Positions 51,979 to 60,712 of a stretch of 64,000 nucleotides of DNA are shown piece after piece. Position 1 is the stretch's first letter; each line of letters begins with the position of its first letter. The stretch is taken from assembly GCA_965263205.1 (NCBI GenBank), contig CBDHHF010000034.1, forward strand, positions 343,779 through 407,778. The letters are read 5' to 3'. Made by a program: the position numbers and the translations under genes. The notes beneath the pieces are model-generated. The model did no database searches. It was given only the letters and a program-made list of their open reading frames with translations, and was not told where the DNA came from. The DNA comes from JBCCIM01 sp965263205. GTDB lineage: Bacteria > Bacteroidota > Rhodothermia > Rhodothermales > JAHQVL01.

Positions 51979-53442
51979 TCACTCCCCAATATTCCTTATC
52001 AACCGATGGTAAAACCGAATGGCATCAGCATAATCTGCTTTTGAAATGCGTTCGTTGGTGCCGTGCATTCGGGGTACATCACCCGCGCGGAAATAGACCG
52101 GTAAAAATCGATAAATGTGGTTGGACAAGCCACTAAAGTGTTTTGCATCTGTACCACCAACTACGAGATACGGTGCAACAACGGTCTCTGGAAACACCTC
52201 ATGAATGGTTTGCTGAAGCCGGGTAAAAGGCTCATCGTCTGTGGACGACACAACGGAAGGATTTTGCTTTGCACCTGCATACGATTCGATTTGAACGCGC
52301 GGGTCATCGATAAGCTTTGTCACGCGTTCCGTTACGCTTTCAACGGTCTCGCCGGGGATGATGCGGAAGTTCACCACAGCTTCTGCCTGAGAAGGCAATA
52401 CGTTGGCTTTTGGACTCCCTTTCAGCATCGTTGGTGCGATGGTCGTGCGCAAAATGGCGTCGCTGCTTGGACTTGCAGACAATTGCTGTACAATCACCGG
52501 CCCAAACAACCACTGGTTGGCAAAGAGCGCTTTGAACGGAAGCGCCATTTCTGGACCCACGTACGCGAACAACTGCCGGCTCACCCCTTCGATTTTCCCG
52601 GGAAAAGGTGCTTGTGAAAGTCGATGCAACGCGCCACTGAGAATACCGATGGCCGTCTCCCGCTCGGGCATCGACGAGTGGCCTCCTACGCCTTCAACAG
52701 ACAGCGCAAGACTTAAGTACCCCTTCTCCGCAATCCCCACAAGCGCAAGCGGCTGTTCAACCGGCATCGGATGATCTTCGAGGATAATGCCGCCTTCGTC
52801 CAGTACAAGCCAGGGTGTGATGCCGGCATCTTCCAGGCGCGCCGCTATCATTTTTGCCCCATCCTTGCCGCCAACTTCTTCATCGTGCCCAAAGGCAAGC
52901 ATAACCGTGCGCTCGGGCTGATAGCCTGCTTCAATCAGTAACTGTACAGCTTCAAGAATGGCAAGCGCACTGCTTTTATCATCAAGTGCGCCCCGCCCCC
53001 AGATGTGATCAGTGTCAACATGGCCAGAAAACGGCGGATGCTCCCAATCTGCTTCTGTTCCAGGCTCAACCGGTACAACATCCAGGTGGGCCATAAGCAC
53101 AATAGGATCGAGATCAAGTTGGGTGCCTTTCCATGTATAAAGCAAGGAATAATTGCCTACTATTTCCCTGTTTAATGAGGCATGTACGGAAGGGAAAGCT
53201 TCCATCAGATACGCATTGAGGGAAGCAAACGCCGGCCAGTCTACCGCTGCTGTATCTGTAGAAGAAATGGTTTGAAATTGCAACGCTTGAGCAAGCCGGG
53301 TGGATACTGCGTTTATATCAATGTCGATCGGATCAATTGCTGCTACCTCTACTTGCTGCGTGTCAAACCTTGCGGTATTGATCGCAACAACAGCAAGCAA
53401 CACAACAACTAGCAAAAGAATTCCAATAAAGAACCGCTTCAT
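51979..53442 (-). CDS. M20-family metallopeptidase (PM20D1/carboxypeptidase S-like)
   Basis: 487 residues from the ATG at 53442, chosen for AGGTGA 8 bases upstream. A single N-terminal membrane anchor (MKRFFIGILLLVVVLLAVVA). Metal ligands: MAHLDVVPVEPG, GRGALDDKSSALAI (bridging Asp) and FGHDEEVGGKDG (catalytic Glu), then a dimerisation domain (VEGVGGHSSMPERETAI) and a late GGTDAKHFSGLSNHIYRF. Resembles carboxypeptidase S/PM20D1, which hydrolyse or form N-acyl amino acids or dipeptides. It is convergent with the methyltransferase gene. Confidence 0.92.
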   Translation of the reverse strand: MKRFFIGILLLVVVLLAVVAINTARFDTQQVEVAAIDPIDIDINAVSTRLAQALQFQTISSTDTAAVDWPAFASLNAYLMEAFPSVHASLNREIVGNYSLLYTWKGTQLDLDPIVLMAHLDVVPVEPGTEADWEHPPFSGHVDTDHIWGRGALDDKSSALAILEAVQLLIEAGYQPERTVMLAFGHDEEVGGKDGAKMIAARLEDAGITPWLVLDEGGIILEDHPMPVEQPLALVGIAEKGYLSLALSVEGVGGHSSMPERETAIGILSGALHRLSQAPFPGKIEGVSRQLFAYVGPEMALPFKALFANQWLFGPVIVQQLSASPSSDAILRTTIAPTMLKGSPKANVLPSQAEAVVNFRIIPGETVESVTERVTKLIDDPRVQIESYAGAKQNPSVVSSTDDEPFTRLQQTIHEVFPETVVAPYLVVGGTDAKHFSGLSNHIYRFLPVYFRAGDVPRMHGTNERISKADYADAIRFYHRLIRNIGE

Positions 53443-53604
53443 CGGTAAGCTCACCTAACCATACAACAGCCAACAAGTGGCCATAAAAACTTCTAAAAAC
53501 AACGATCCCCTCAATCTACATAAAATGAAGGCAGCTTCCATGATTTCACTCTTGGGTATTGAATTTACTACCTTGATAACGGACCTCAATTAAGAGAAAA
53601 AGCG

Positions 53605-53985
53605 ATGCACATACCTTTAGCATTGTATTTCCGGGTAGACTTTTCGCTGCCAAACAAGCCATTCTACGGGTGCAAAGCATCTTTTTTTCCAATGTGCACA
53701 GCTATCCTGATATCCGCGCTCCTTTTGTGCCCCAAAATGTATGCACAGGAAGGCAGTGATATTTTCTGGGCTAGCGTAAGCGGCATCCACAAAACCAGTC
53801 TGGCGTCTTACACCGGTGCAAATCTAGCCGGCATGGAGGAAACCATTTTACGAGTCTTCGTAGCAGCCCCTGAAGGCATCACGTTGGACCCCGAAAACGG
53901 TAAAATGTATTGGGTAGATCAGGGGACCAGGTTCATAGCTCGCGCAAACATAGATGGTTCAGAAGTAGAAGCAATATCACCTTTG
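53605..53985 (+). pseudogene. Truncated YWTD beta-propeller protein
   Basis: The frame opens at 53605 with a signal-like hydrophobic stretch (MCTAILISALLLCPKMYAQ) and then has LDL-receptor YWTD-type propeller sequence: IFWASVSGIHKTSLAS.. and GITLDPENGKMYWVDQGT..IARANIDGSEVEAI, about one and a half blades. After about 53985 the sequence switches to antisense DUF4874-like coding, so the remaining blades are missing. A broken gene. Confidence 0.75.
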
Positions 53986-54225
53986 GTGTACGCAAACTGC
54001 AGCACACACTTGAGGCCGGCTTCGCGCACCGTGTTCATGTTGGCCTCGAAGTGGGCGAGATAAGCATCACTGATAGATGCATTGACAAACGTATCGAGGT
54101 AGTTGATGCAATAGAGCAACGTGATATCTTCGTTCCGGCGATACCCAACCAGTTGCCTAAGACTATACGCGTTAAGATCGCTGGCTTTTGTTTCGATGTA
54201 GTGATAGAATCCACGTTTGGGGCAG
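53986..54225 (-). pseudogene. Internal fragment of a DUF4874/DUF4832-type gene
   Basis: On the minus strand about 80 codons read RGFYHYIETKASD..YRRNEDITLLYCINYLDTF..ISDAYLAHFEANMN..REAGLKCVLQFAYTKGD. This is the start of a DUF4874 domain as I recall it, whose family consensus has rGFYhy-ET at the beginning and GlKcilrFaYt about 70 residues later. It has no start codon and no continuation: it breaks into the YWTD fragment at one end and stops at the domain beginning at the other. Confidence 0.65.
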
Positions 54226-54270
54226 CACAATCAAACCCCGAAATTAAATGCTAAGCTTGTAGGTATTCGA

Positions 54271-54302
54271 AAGGCCAGATGTGGAACCCACACCTGGCCT
54301 TT
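54271..54302 (+). terminator. Terminator hairpin
   Basis: AAGGCCAGaTGTGG aac CCACAcCTGGCCTTT, 13 pairs with one symmetrical A-C mismatch, followed by TGTTC. It stands between the broken YWTD/DUF4874 locus and the DinB gene, which converge here. Confidence 0.75.
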
Positions 54303-54340
54303 GTTCAATCTATAACAACCTACATTAATTACAACCTACA

Positions 54341-54835
54341 CTAAAATGGGGTTTCATCTGCAGAAGGCCCGTAAATCGCAGGTACAGGCACATCAAGGAT
54401 GCGCAAGTAGGTTGCAAGCTGACCTCGATGGTGGTACCAGTGATTCAACATCAGCAGTCGCGCAAGCGACATCATGGGCAAGACAAGCACCTCGGCTTCT
54501 CCTTTCGTTAATGTCCACTGCCTCGACTCCCATTCAGCAGCGTCTTTTTCAATGACGTTCCTTGCTTTCAAAATACTCGTATCAAACGCTCCAAGAATTT
54601 CGTCTTTGTTTTCTGCTTCAGGATGATGCACAAGTACGGCGACGCTGGTTGCCCCATCCTCGGTAAAACCAGCAATGTTTCCGGGTATGGTTGCTACATG
54701 AAGCGCGAGTTGCCCCAAAGACATAGCTTTTTTGTGTGGCTTCCAGCCCAACTGGTGTGCTGGAATTTTGCCTAGCAATTTCCGGGTAGCTACTACTTCG
54801 TGGTTTAATTCAGATAAAATCGACTGCATGTCCAT
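54341..54835 (-). CDS. DinB-superfamily protein
   Basis: 164 residues, a four-helix bundle of the DinB/YfiT type. Metal-ligand histidines: LALHVATIPGN (helix 2) and NHWYHHRGQLATYLRILDVPVPAIYG, the classic C-terminal signature. DinB-like enzymes are thiol-S-transferases (bacillithiol or mycothiol) or isomerases. It begins 6 bases after the cupin gene stop, so the two form an operon. Confidence 0.88.
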   Translation of the reverse strand: MDMQSILSELNHEVVATRKLLGKIPAHQLGWKPHKKAMSLGQLALHVATIPGNIAGFTEDGATSVAVLVHHPEAENKDEILGAFDTSILKARNVIEKDAAEWESRQWTLTKGEAEVLVLPMMSLARLLMLNHWYHHRGQLATYLRILDVPVPAIYGPSADETPF

Positions 54836-54841
54836 CCCCCC

Positions 54842-55321
54842 TCAGTTTTCGTCTACAGGATTAAAGTCAAAGAAATCATCCTGGAAGATGGCCGCGATAC
54901 ATTCGCTACCTTCAAGACACTCGCTCACGTGTTTTGCATTCGCAGGCATAAACCAGTGAGACCCCGCTGGCAAATCCTTTTCAGTTTCTGAAAAACCCGG
55001 CAACCAGTGGCGCATGGTGCCCTTCACGACGATGCCAACATAGCTGTGCGTGTGCGCATGCAAAGGCGTTGCCAGCGCCCCTGGCATCCGGATATACGTT
55101 ATGTGTTGCCCAGCAGCAAAATCTCCACTCACAGGCGAGGCTTCCGGACCAAATGACGTAGGCCCCCACTGCACTTCCTGAATGGCAGTGTGCGTTGCAT
55201 CGTGGGTGCCCTGATCCTGTCCGTTTGCATCACATGCAGCGGTTACAAAGAGCAGGCCCAGTATCAAGCATAACGAAGATAAAGGGCGCATATTTCGACA
55301 AAAATGGTGTACTAGTTTCAT
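54842..55321 (-). CDS. Cupin-domain lipoprotein
   Basis: 159 residues from the ATG at 55321 (another at 55291, MRPLSSL, is possible). Lipoprotein signal with lipobox VTAAC. A single cupin barrel with PLHAHTHSYVGIVVKGTMRHW (His cluster of motif 1) and PAGSHWFMPANAKHVSECLEG (motif 2 His). It is divergent from the LysR-type regulator, 139 bases away, and precedes DinB. Role unknown; the LysR neighbour may control it. Confidence 0.82.
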   Translation of the reverse strand: MKLVHHFCRNMRPLSSLCLILGLLFVTAACDANGQDQGTHDATHTAIQEVQWGPTSFGPEASPVSGDFAAGQHITYIRMPGALATPLHAHTHSYVGIVVKGTMRHWLPGFSETEKDLPAGSHWFMPANAKHVSECLEGSECIAAIFQDDFFDFNPVDEN

Positions 55322-55460
55322 TTTCAAGCTCTATCAGTTAAGGGTTAAAGATGATTGGAGACGCCCGCGGTGCGTTCTTTTTTTCGTTACTGCAAAATAG
55401 ACCAGAACCCATTGATAGTGAAATTGTATTATTAAATATACTTATAGCAACACACTATAT

Positions 55461-56348
55461 ATGAACATTGCACACCTTAGATTTGCAGTGGCTGTAGCAG
55501 AAGCCGGCTCGTTTAGCAAAGCAGCTGTTGCATGCCACGTCACGCAACCGACCCTCTCCAATGGTATTGCTTCATTAGAAGAAGAATTAGGCGGCAAGCT
55601 ATTTGACCGCACCACACGTTCTGTACACCTGACCCCAATGGGAAAGCACCTGATTCCCTACATTGAGCGGGCCCTATCTGATCTGAAAGAAATCACAAGC
55701 GTTGCAACGGGATGGCGGGATCCCACGCATCGCGTGATCCGGATTGGTGTCTCACCGGTTGTTGACATGCGGGTTATTCATGAACTGGTATCAGACTTCA
55801 GAAAGGCCAATTCTGAAATTGAGTTTTTCTTTAAAGAGTGTTTCTTGGACGACCTTTCCGACCGTCTGCACGCTGGGCAACTTGATGTGCTCGTTTTACC
55901 AGAATGTGTATCGATAACGGGCGTCAAGCGTTTGCTGTTGTATACAGAACCCCTATGCTATGTATTTGAGGAAGGCGACCCACGGCAGCATGAAGCCGAG
56001 ACCGTTTCACTGGAAGAGGCATCAAAAAGCACGCTGATCCTCACCGTGGATGCATGCGGCTTACAAAGCGTAACCCAAAACCTGTTTAGCAACGCAAAAC
56101 TGCCTTTAAATACCTATCCCGGACATGCAACAAGCTATGCAGTTGTGGAAGAATGGGCATCGCTGGGCATTGGGGCCGGGATATTACCTGCATCCAAAAT
56201 ACGCATGTCCAACAACGGACTGCGTCCGCTGACGCTGTCGCCGACTCAATCGGCCACACTGTCCTGCTGGCTCGTCTGGAAGCCAGAGTTCATCAGTGTA
56301 ACGCACGTGGATGCCTTTATCAAGTATCTGAAACGCCGTATGGTATAG
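55461..56348 (+). CDS. LysR-family transcriptional regulator
   Basis: 295 residues. The N-terminal winged helix is canonical: MNIAHLRFAVAVAEAGSFSKAAVACHVTQPTLSNGIASLEEELG then LFDRTTRSVHLTPMG. The remainder is a type 2 periplasmic-binding-like effector domain (VIRIGVSPVVDMRVIHELVSDF; QLDVLVLPECV; IGAGILPASKI), closest in flavour to OxyR/CbbR. It is divergent from the cupin-DinB operon, the likely target. Confidence 0.92.
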   Translation: MNIAHLRFAVAVAEAGSFSKAAVACHVTQPTLSNGIASLEEELGGKLFDRTTRSVHLTPMGKHLIPYIERALSDLKEITSVATGWRDPTHRVIRIGVSPVVDMRVIHELVSDFRKANSEIEFFFKECFLDDLSDRLHAGQLDVLVLPECVSITGVKRLLLYTEPLCYVFEEGDPRQHEAETVSLEEASKSTLILTVDACGLQSVTQNLFSNAKLPLNTYPGHATSYAVVEEWASLGIGAGILPASKIRMSNNGLRPLTLSPTQSATLSCWLVWKPEFISVTHVDAFIKYLKRRMV

Positions 56349-56390
56349 GCAGCCCAATGTAAATTCTTTAAACGTCTCCCCAAAGTCCGT

Positions 56391-56978
56391 ATGCCCGAAA
56401 CCTATCGACACACGCAAATTGGTTACTGGTCCTTATTTCTATTGGCACCCTGGTCGGTCGCCGTCCTTGCGATGCTGATATGGGGCAACCCTGCGCCGGG
56501 AATGGATATTCTATTTGGATTAATTGCACTCTTTTGTACGGTATTAGCCCTTTTCCTGTATGGCATGACCATTACGGTTGACGATACGCACATCAGCTGG
56601 CATTATGGCCTGGGCTCCTTTCGTAAAAAGGTAGCGCTCGAAAAAATTCTGGATGTGAGAGTCGTGGAGCATTTGAACATGGGCGGGCTGGGATCGCGGC
56701 ACACCTCCAAAGGCATGCAGTACGCGGTTTCGTTTGGGAGTGGTATCGAATTGGAGATCAAAACGCCCTGGAAGAAAAACAAAATCGTCATCCTGGGTAG
56801 CAATGAGCCCGATGTGTTGCGGGAGGTGCTCATCGCCAAAATACAGAGCCGGGTGAAACTGCTGGGTGGTGAAATGCCTGAGTCTCTTTCATTAGAAGAA
56901 GAGCCCGAAACGATACCTATTGCCCCGCGAACCCGGGTGCCGAACAGGGACTACGAGCCTCCATCCCGTACGGAATAA
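56391..56978 (+). CDS. Membrane protein with PH-like C-terminal domain
   Basis: 195 residues. Two N-terminal helices (IGYWSLFLLAPWSVAVLAMLIWG; DILFGLIALFCTVLALFLYGM) precede a small beta-rich domain of about 85 residues: ITVDDTHISWHYGLGSFRKKVALEKILDVRVVEH.. ELEIKTPWKKNKIVILG.. NEPDVLREVLI, the bPH2-like pattern. The tail is acidic and proline-rich. Function unknown. It is followed by a good terminator. Confidence 0.72.
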   Translation: MPETYRHTQIGYWSLFLLAPWSVAVLAMLIWGNPAPGMDILFGLIALFCTVLALFLYGMTITVDDTHISWHYGLGSFRKKVALEKILDVRVVEHLNMGGLGSRHTSKGMQYAVSFGSGIELEIKTPWKKNKIVILGSNEPDVLREVLIAKIQSRVKLLGGEMPESLSLEEEPETIPIAPRTRVPNRDYEPPSRTE

Positions 56979-57013
56979 AAAAACCTGGACCCAATGCAGG
57001 TGTCCAGGTTTTT
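56979..57013 (+). terminator. Rho-independent terminator
   Basis: AAAAACCTGGAC and GTCCAGGTTTTT (12 pairs) around an 11-base loop, then TCTTTTT. It begins at the stop codon of the PH-like gene; the A-run makes it bidirectional for the small exported-protein locus beyond. Confidence 0.88.
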
Positions 57014-57056
57014 CTTTTTAAAATTCTGTGCTGTCTATTCAGTTGCCTGAAATTGC

Positions 57057-57615
57057 CTAGCCCTCGTGCTGCGCATGGTAATCTTTAATCACCGCGCGCA
57101 TCGTTTGCTTTAATACATCCGACGTTTCAAATTGCTCAGCACGCTGCAGAAATCCAATGGCCCAGTCGCTATCCATTTTTCCTAATGTGACTAGCGCCAT
57201 GCGCCGCATGTTTTCGTCTTCATGCGTTCTGTAGATGTTCACTACGTCAAAAACTGCATCGGAAACGTCGACCTTTTCGCCAAATCGGATGACCATCCCC
57301 ATGGCGCCGGCCCGTACGCCGTCATGATCTGACTTGAGCGCAACAACAAGGTTTTCGCTCGGAAACGTCGACCTTTTCGCCAAATCGGATGACCATCCCC
57401 ATGGCGCCGGCCCGTACGCCGTCATGATCTGACTTGAGCGCAACAACAAGGTTTTCGCTAAATTTTTTCCACTGCTCTGCTTCGGGATCTTCATTGACGT
57501 TCTCAATGAATGCTTTACCCCGTACAGCTTCCGTGTCGAGAGAGGTTGTATTTGCAAATGCCGTTGTGCCAAGTGCCAGGAATAGAATGGCAAATAAAGG
57601 GGTAATTTTTTTCAT
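57057..57615 (-). pseudogene. Small exported HEAT-like repeat protein, frameshifted by duplication
   Basis: From ATG 57615 a signal peptide (MKKITPLFAILFLALGTTAFAN) leads into WKKFSENLVVALKSDHDGVRAGAMGMVIRFGEKVDVS, then the frame changes. The second half, in another frame, carries the same words again and continues DAVFDVVNIYRTHEDENMRR..VTLGKMDSDWAIGFLQRAEQFETS, an alpha-helical HEAT-like pair. The cause is a perfect 100-base tandem duplication (57260-57359 and 57360-57459). Without it the protein would be about 152 residues and intact. Confidence 0.85.
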
Positions 57616-57880
57616 AATAGAAGCCACCTTCGTAGTTAGAAGTGTGAGTTAAAAAAGGAACGAGTGTGTGTCTTCGAATGGATTTCAGGTTACGGGGGCT
57701 ATCCCGGGATAGTTACATCCGTTACTAAAAAATCATGGTGTATAGTCGTGCGCGTATCAAAGCTTTCTCGTATTTCCATCTAATCGATAGTCCTGTCTAC
57801 GCATTCCCGTGTTTTATTTGTAGTGGGACATTCTATCCAATCCCTAGCCCCTGTTTTCTCAACGCATTATTAGGTCTACC

Positions 57881-58861
57881 ATGGGGCGTACAGCTTTTAT
57901 CACTGGCGCAGATGGGTTTGTGGGACTCAACCTGACGAAAGAGCTGCTGAAGCATGGATGGCAGGTACTCGCGCTGTGTCTACCCAAACGCTCATCTCCT
58001 CACCTGGAGGAGATGCGTATAACAATTCTTCGTGGTGACATTACGGACAAACAATCCCTTCGAGCAGTCTTTCCTGCCCATGTAGATGCCGTTTTTCACC
58101 TCGCCGCAGACACGAGCCTGCGTGCTTCAATGAACGAAAAACAAAACAGGGTGAATGTATTGGGGACGCGCAATGTTGTAGAAGTTGCGCTCGAAAAGAA
58201 GGCGGGGCGATTTATACACATGTCTTCCGTGGCCGTGTTTGGCTTTCATGAAGGACGTATCCATGAACAAACGCCATCAAACGTGCACACCTCGAACATC
58301 AACTATTTCAAATCCAAGGCGCTGGCTGAGGAGGAAGTTCTGCGCGGCATTCAGAACGGATTAGACGCTGTAATTTTGAGTCCGGGAAATATTATTGGCC
58401 CGTATGACACCAGCGGCTGGGCGCAAATCTTTATCAAAATAAAAGAAGATCAATTCTCCGGCATTGGGAATGGCGGGGGAAGTTTTTGTCACGTTTTTGA
58501 AGTCGCCAAAGTAATGCGTGAAGCCGTCGATAAAGGCAAAACAGGGGAGCGCTACCTCTTGGGTGGCGTAGACGCCAGCTTTCACGAGTTAGCCCTTCAA
58601 TCGCAGCAACTTATAGGCGGCAAGGTCCCAGACAAACCCGTTTCTGCAGCCATGATGCATTTCTTAGCCTGGGTTGTCATTTTCTTCTGCACCTTGCGCG
58701 GCAAAAAACCTTTTTTGACTCCAGAAATTGCAACGCTGTCTTCGAACTGGTTGTGCGTAGACGCAACAAAAGCTGAGCAAGAACTGGGCTATTGTAAGCA
58801 CAGTCTGGAAGAGATGATACAGGACTCTTATCAGTGGTTGGCATCGCAAAAGATTTGCTGA
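57881..58861 (+). CDS. NAD-dependent epimerase/dehydratase (extended SDR)
   Basis: 326 residues, Rossmann-fold short-chain dehydrogenase of the extended type. Coenzyme motif TAFITGADGFVGLNLTKEL, GDITDKQSL, FHLAADTSLRASMNEKQNRVNVLGTRNVVEV, catalytic Ser in HMSSVAVFG and Tyr/Lys in NYFKSKALAEEEV, then SPGNIIGPYDTSGW. A hydrophobic helix near the C-terminus (MHFLAWVVIFFCTL) may touch the membrane. Resembles 3-beta-hydroxysteroid dehydrogenase/dihydroflavonol reductase-like members; substrate unknown. It is transcribed alone. Confidence 0.9.
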   Translation: MGRTAFITGADGFVGLNLTKELLKHGWQVLALCLPKRSSPHLEEMRITILRGDITDKQSLRAVFPAHVDAVFHLAADTSLRASMNEKQNRVNVLGTRNVVEVALEKKAGRFIHMSSVAVFGFHEGRIHEQTPSNVHTSNINYFKSKALAEEEVLRGIQNGLDAVILSPGNIIGPYDTSGWAQIFIKIKEDQFSGIGNGGGSFCHVFEVAKVMREAVDKGKTGERYLLGGVDASFHELALQSQQLIGGKVPDKPVSAAMMHFLAWVVIFFCTLRGKKPFLTPEIATLSSNWLCVDATKAEQELGYCKHSLEEMIQDSYQWLASQKIC

Positions 58862-59096
58862 ACGATCAAATAGCAGGAAAGAAGGTAGGGAGCGCATTAA
58901 GCAAAAAAATCGACTAGCTTACAGCAACTAGTCAACCAGGTCTGTATCCTATGAGGCTTTGGAGTAGTGAATCATGAATACAAGCGGATATTGACACGAG
59001 AGGGCCAACGATGGATATTAGATCGTAACTGTTTATGTAGTGGTTGTCAGCAGATTTTGGCTTGAGCCTGTCAATTGATTCTTATCCATCAGGTAA

Positions 59097-59259
59097 CTAG
59101 TACTCAGTCACCATGAATCTGATGGGTTCTGATGACTCTTTTTCTCGCCAGCCATGTTGTGCCATCTCGCCTTACTACAGTAGGGCTACATGACACGCCT
59201 TGCTGGCAACAAAAATAGTGCATCATTCATCCATCATCTTCACGGTGACTGAGTACTAG
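59097..59259. mobile_element. 163-bp fold-back element (MITE-like)
   Basis: Perfect 16-base terminal inverted repeats CTAGTACTCAGTCACC at 59097-59112 and its complement GGTGACTGAGTACTAG at 59244-59259; weaker pairing continues inward (TGAAxxTGATGG) and the middle also folds on itself. The outer CTAG may be a target duplication. The right arm provides the last codons and stop of the DoxX-like gene. Confidence 0.82.
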
Positions 59260-59631
59260 AGACGTGTTATAATCATGCGTGTTTGATTTATATATCCACC
59301 AGCCTGCATAAATCAATAGAAATTGAAAAGCTAAACGAATCGCCGGCATAGGCGGTGCTCCTATCGCTGGATTTTCTCTAAATAAATCCCACACATGAAT
59401 AGGTAAAAAGGCTATCATAAGTGCCATAAAACCTACTCCTCCCCATTTTCTATATTTTGGAACAAGGAGCATGATGCCCACCGCTGCTTCTGTAATGATT
59501 GCCAGGATATTCGCCAATGAAACCGAAATGAAATCAGGAATCATGGGGGCGTAAAAATCTGGTCGAATAGCGTGACCGATGGCACTTGCCAGCAACAATA
59601 GCGCTAAAGTGTATGGGACGATTTTTTTCAT
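59227..59631 (-). CDS. DoxX-like small membrane protein
   Basis: 134 residues, four hydrophobic segments: VPYTLALLLLASAIGHAIRP, DFISVSLANILAIITEAAVGIMLL, GGVGFMALMIAFLPIHVW and IRLAFQFLLIYAGWWIY. This is the DoxX/DoxD layout; quinone-linked or redox roles are known for some members. The last ten residues (LVLSHREDDG) are encoded by the right arm of the fold-back element, so the native C-terminus has been replaced or trimmed. Confidence 0.75.
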   Translation of the reverse strand: MKKIVPYTLALLLLASAIGHAIRPDFYAPMIPDFISVSLANILAIITEAAVGIMLLVPKYRKWGGVGFMALMIAFLPIHVWDLFRENPAIGAPPMPAIRLAFQFLLIYAGWWIYKSNTHDYNTSLVLSHREDDG

Positions 59632-59858
59632 TCGAATTTTGATAGATGGCGCCCTTTAGTGGGCAAAAGGAAAAGAGCGCTTCGTGCAAATTGTTGTTTA
59701 CCCAACTCATGGCATAATCATGAGCTTCATCGATAAAGTCAATTTTGCTTCGTTGACCGCTATGCCCTTTAGTGACCTGAAAATAGTAATCCCAACTGGT
59801 ATATAGGCAAGCAATAAAGAAATTCCTGCGAAAGCACAAAACCTCCCAAAACGCAAAA
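59632..59858. other. Intergenic region before the tRNA-Leu fragment
   Basis: Contains no supported gene. A minus-strand frame that overlaps the DoxX gene in another phase has no family resemblance. The DoxX start signal lies at the left edge. Confidence 0.35.
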
Positions 59859-59889
59859 ATCGACCTAAACACAATGGTTTAAGCCGATT
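59859..59889 (-). terminator. tRNA-Leu terminator, displaced copy
   Basis: AATCGgCtTAAAC...GTTTAgGtCGATT on the minus strand followed by TTTTTG. It is a diverged copy of the hairpin at 62709-62740 behind the intact tRNA-Leu, and here follows only the 3' half of that tRNA. Confidence 0.75.
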
Positions 59890-59894
59890 CTATC

Positions 59895-59953
59895 AAGTGC
59901 CCAAGAGAGGACTCGAACCTCCACGGGGTTGCCCCCACTACACCCTGAATGTA
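59895..59953 (-). repeat. attachment-site repeat: 3' half of tRNA-Leu(CAG)
   Basis: These 59 bases are identical to 62746-62804, the 3' half of the intact tRNA-Leu gene (from the anticodon stem to beyond the acceptor end). Beyond the anticodon the similarity stops. It is the displaced half-tRNA expected at one end of an element integrated into a tRNA gene by a tyrosine recombinase. Confidence 0.9.
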
Positions 59954-60265
59954 AAATTGGCCTATACGAGCTAATTTCCACCTTTCGGTTTAGTATTGAA
60001 AATTAAGGATTTAGCCTGATTTTAAGTCGTTTTCACTACCAGGTCTCCGCCCTCTCTACATCCCCACTTGCGTCCCCACTTTCTAGATCTGCTAGAAAGG
60101 AGCAATAAAAAACTGTGCCTTCTATTCGGCCTAGGCTTACAATACTCAGGTAATTGCATAATGGGTGTATAATGATGATATTTCCATCAACTCCGCAAAC
60201 ATGAGAGAAAATCTTGATCAACCCATGTTTTGTGACTCTTTTTCTACCCACCCTCAATAGTAAGA

Positions 60266-60340
60266 ATGAAGAAGTTAACAAAGGAACAGGTATCAGAACT
60301 AGCTCCCGTTGTGAGAGAATTGATCATGCACGAGGAATGA
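60266..60340 (+). CDS. Possible 24-residue peptide
   Basis: A short frame starting MKKLTKEQVSEL and ending LIMHEE, amphipathic. It directly precedes the small membrane-protein gene in the integrated element. Possibly a leader peptide or chance; nothing else supports it. Confidence 0.25.
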   Translation: MKKLTKEQVSELAPVVRELIMHEE

Positions 60341-60394
60341 ACTTGTGAACCAGCGGCTCTTTTTTAAAAAGGATGGCTGATTCAGGTACAGGGA

Positions 60395-60706
60395 TTGTTA
60401 TTTGCAGCTCTTGCGTTTGCATGGGTCGAAGCGCCCAGAGCCTTAACTCTTGTGTTGGTTGGATTGGGGATTGCAGTGGCTTTGTCTTTATGGACTGCAA
60501 TTAGCATGTACAGCCCTGCCGTACGAGGACGTGTCAAATGGGTCGAGGAAAGACTTCCTGAAGGTGTCGCTTTAGATGAGGTGCTCGTAATGGGACGCCG
60601 TGCAGAGTCAAGTGGTATAGGTAAATTTATGCGCCCCTGGCGAGCACTACCTATGATCTTCATTTTGGGATGGATCGCCGTAGGCGTGATCGCAATTCTA
60701 GCATAG
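60395..60706 (+). CDS. Small membrane protein of the integrated element
   Basis: 103 residues from a TTG at 60395; codons upstream allow a slightly earlier non-ATG start, with AAGGA at 60369-60373. Two helices at the N-terminus (LLFAALAFAWVEAPRALTLVLVGLGIAVALSLWTAIS) and one at the C-terminus (MIFILGWIAVGVIAILA) flank a charged middle (VKWVEERLPEGVALDEVLVMGRR). I do not recognise it. It converges with infA, 6 bases apart. Confidence 0.5.
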   Translation: MLFAALAFAWVEAPRALTLVLVGLGIAVALSLWTAISMYSPAVRGRVKWVEERLPEGVALDEVLVMGRRAESSGIGKFMRPWRALPMIFILGWIAVGVIAILA

Positions 60707-60712
60707 TAACTG

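Noticed and set aside
59534..59872. 112-residue minus-strand frame upstream of and overlapping the DoxX gene
   Set aside because: Overlaps the DoxX gene in another phase, has no start signal and no recognisable motif.
60036..60281. 81-residue minus-strand frame next to the left attachment repeat, considered as an integrase remnant
   Set aside because: None of the tyrosine-recombinase residues (Arg, His-x-x-Arg, Tyr) can be seen.
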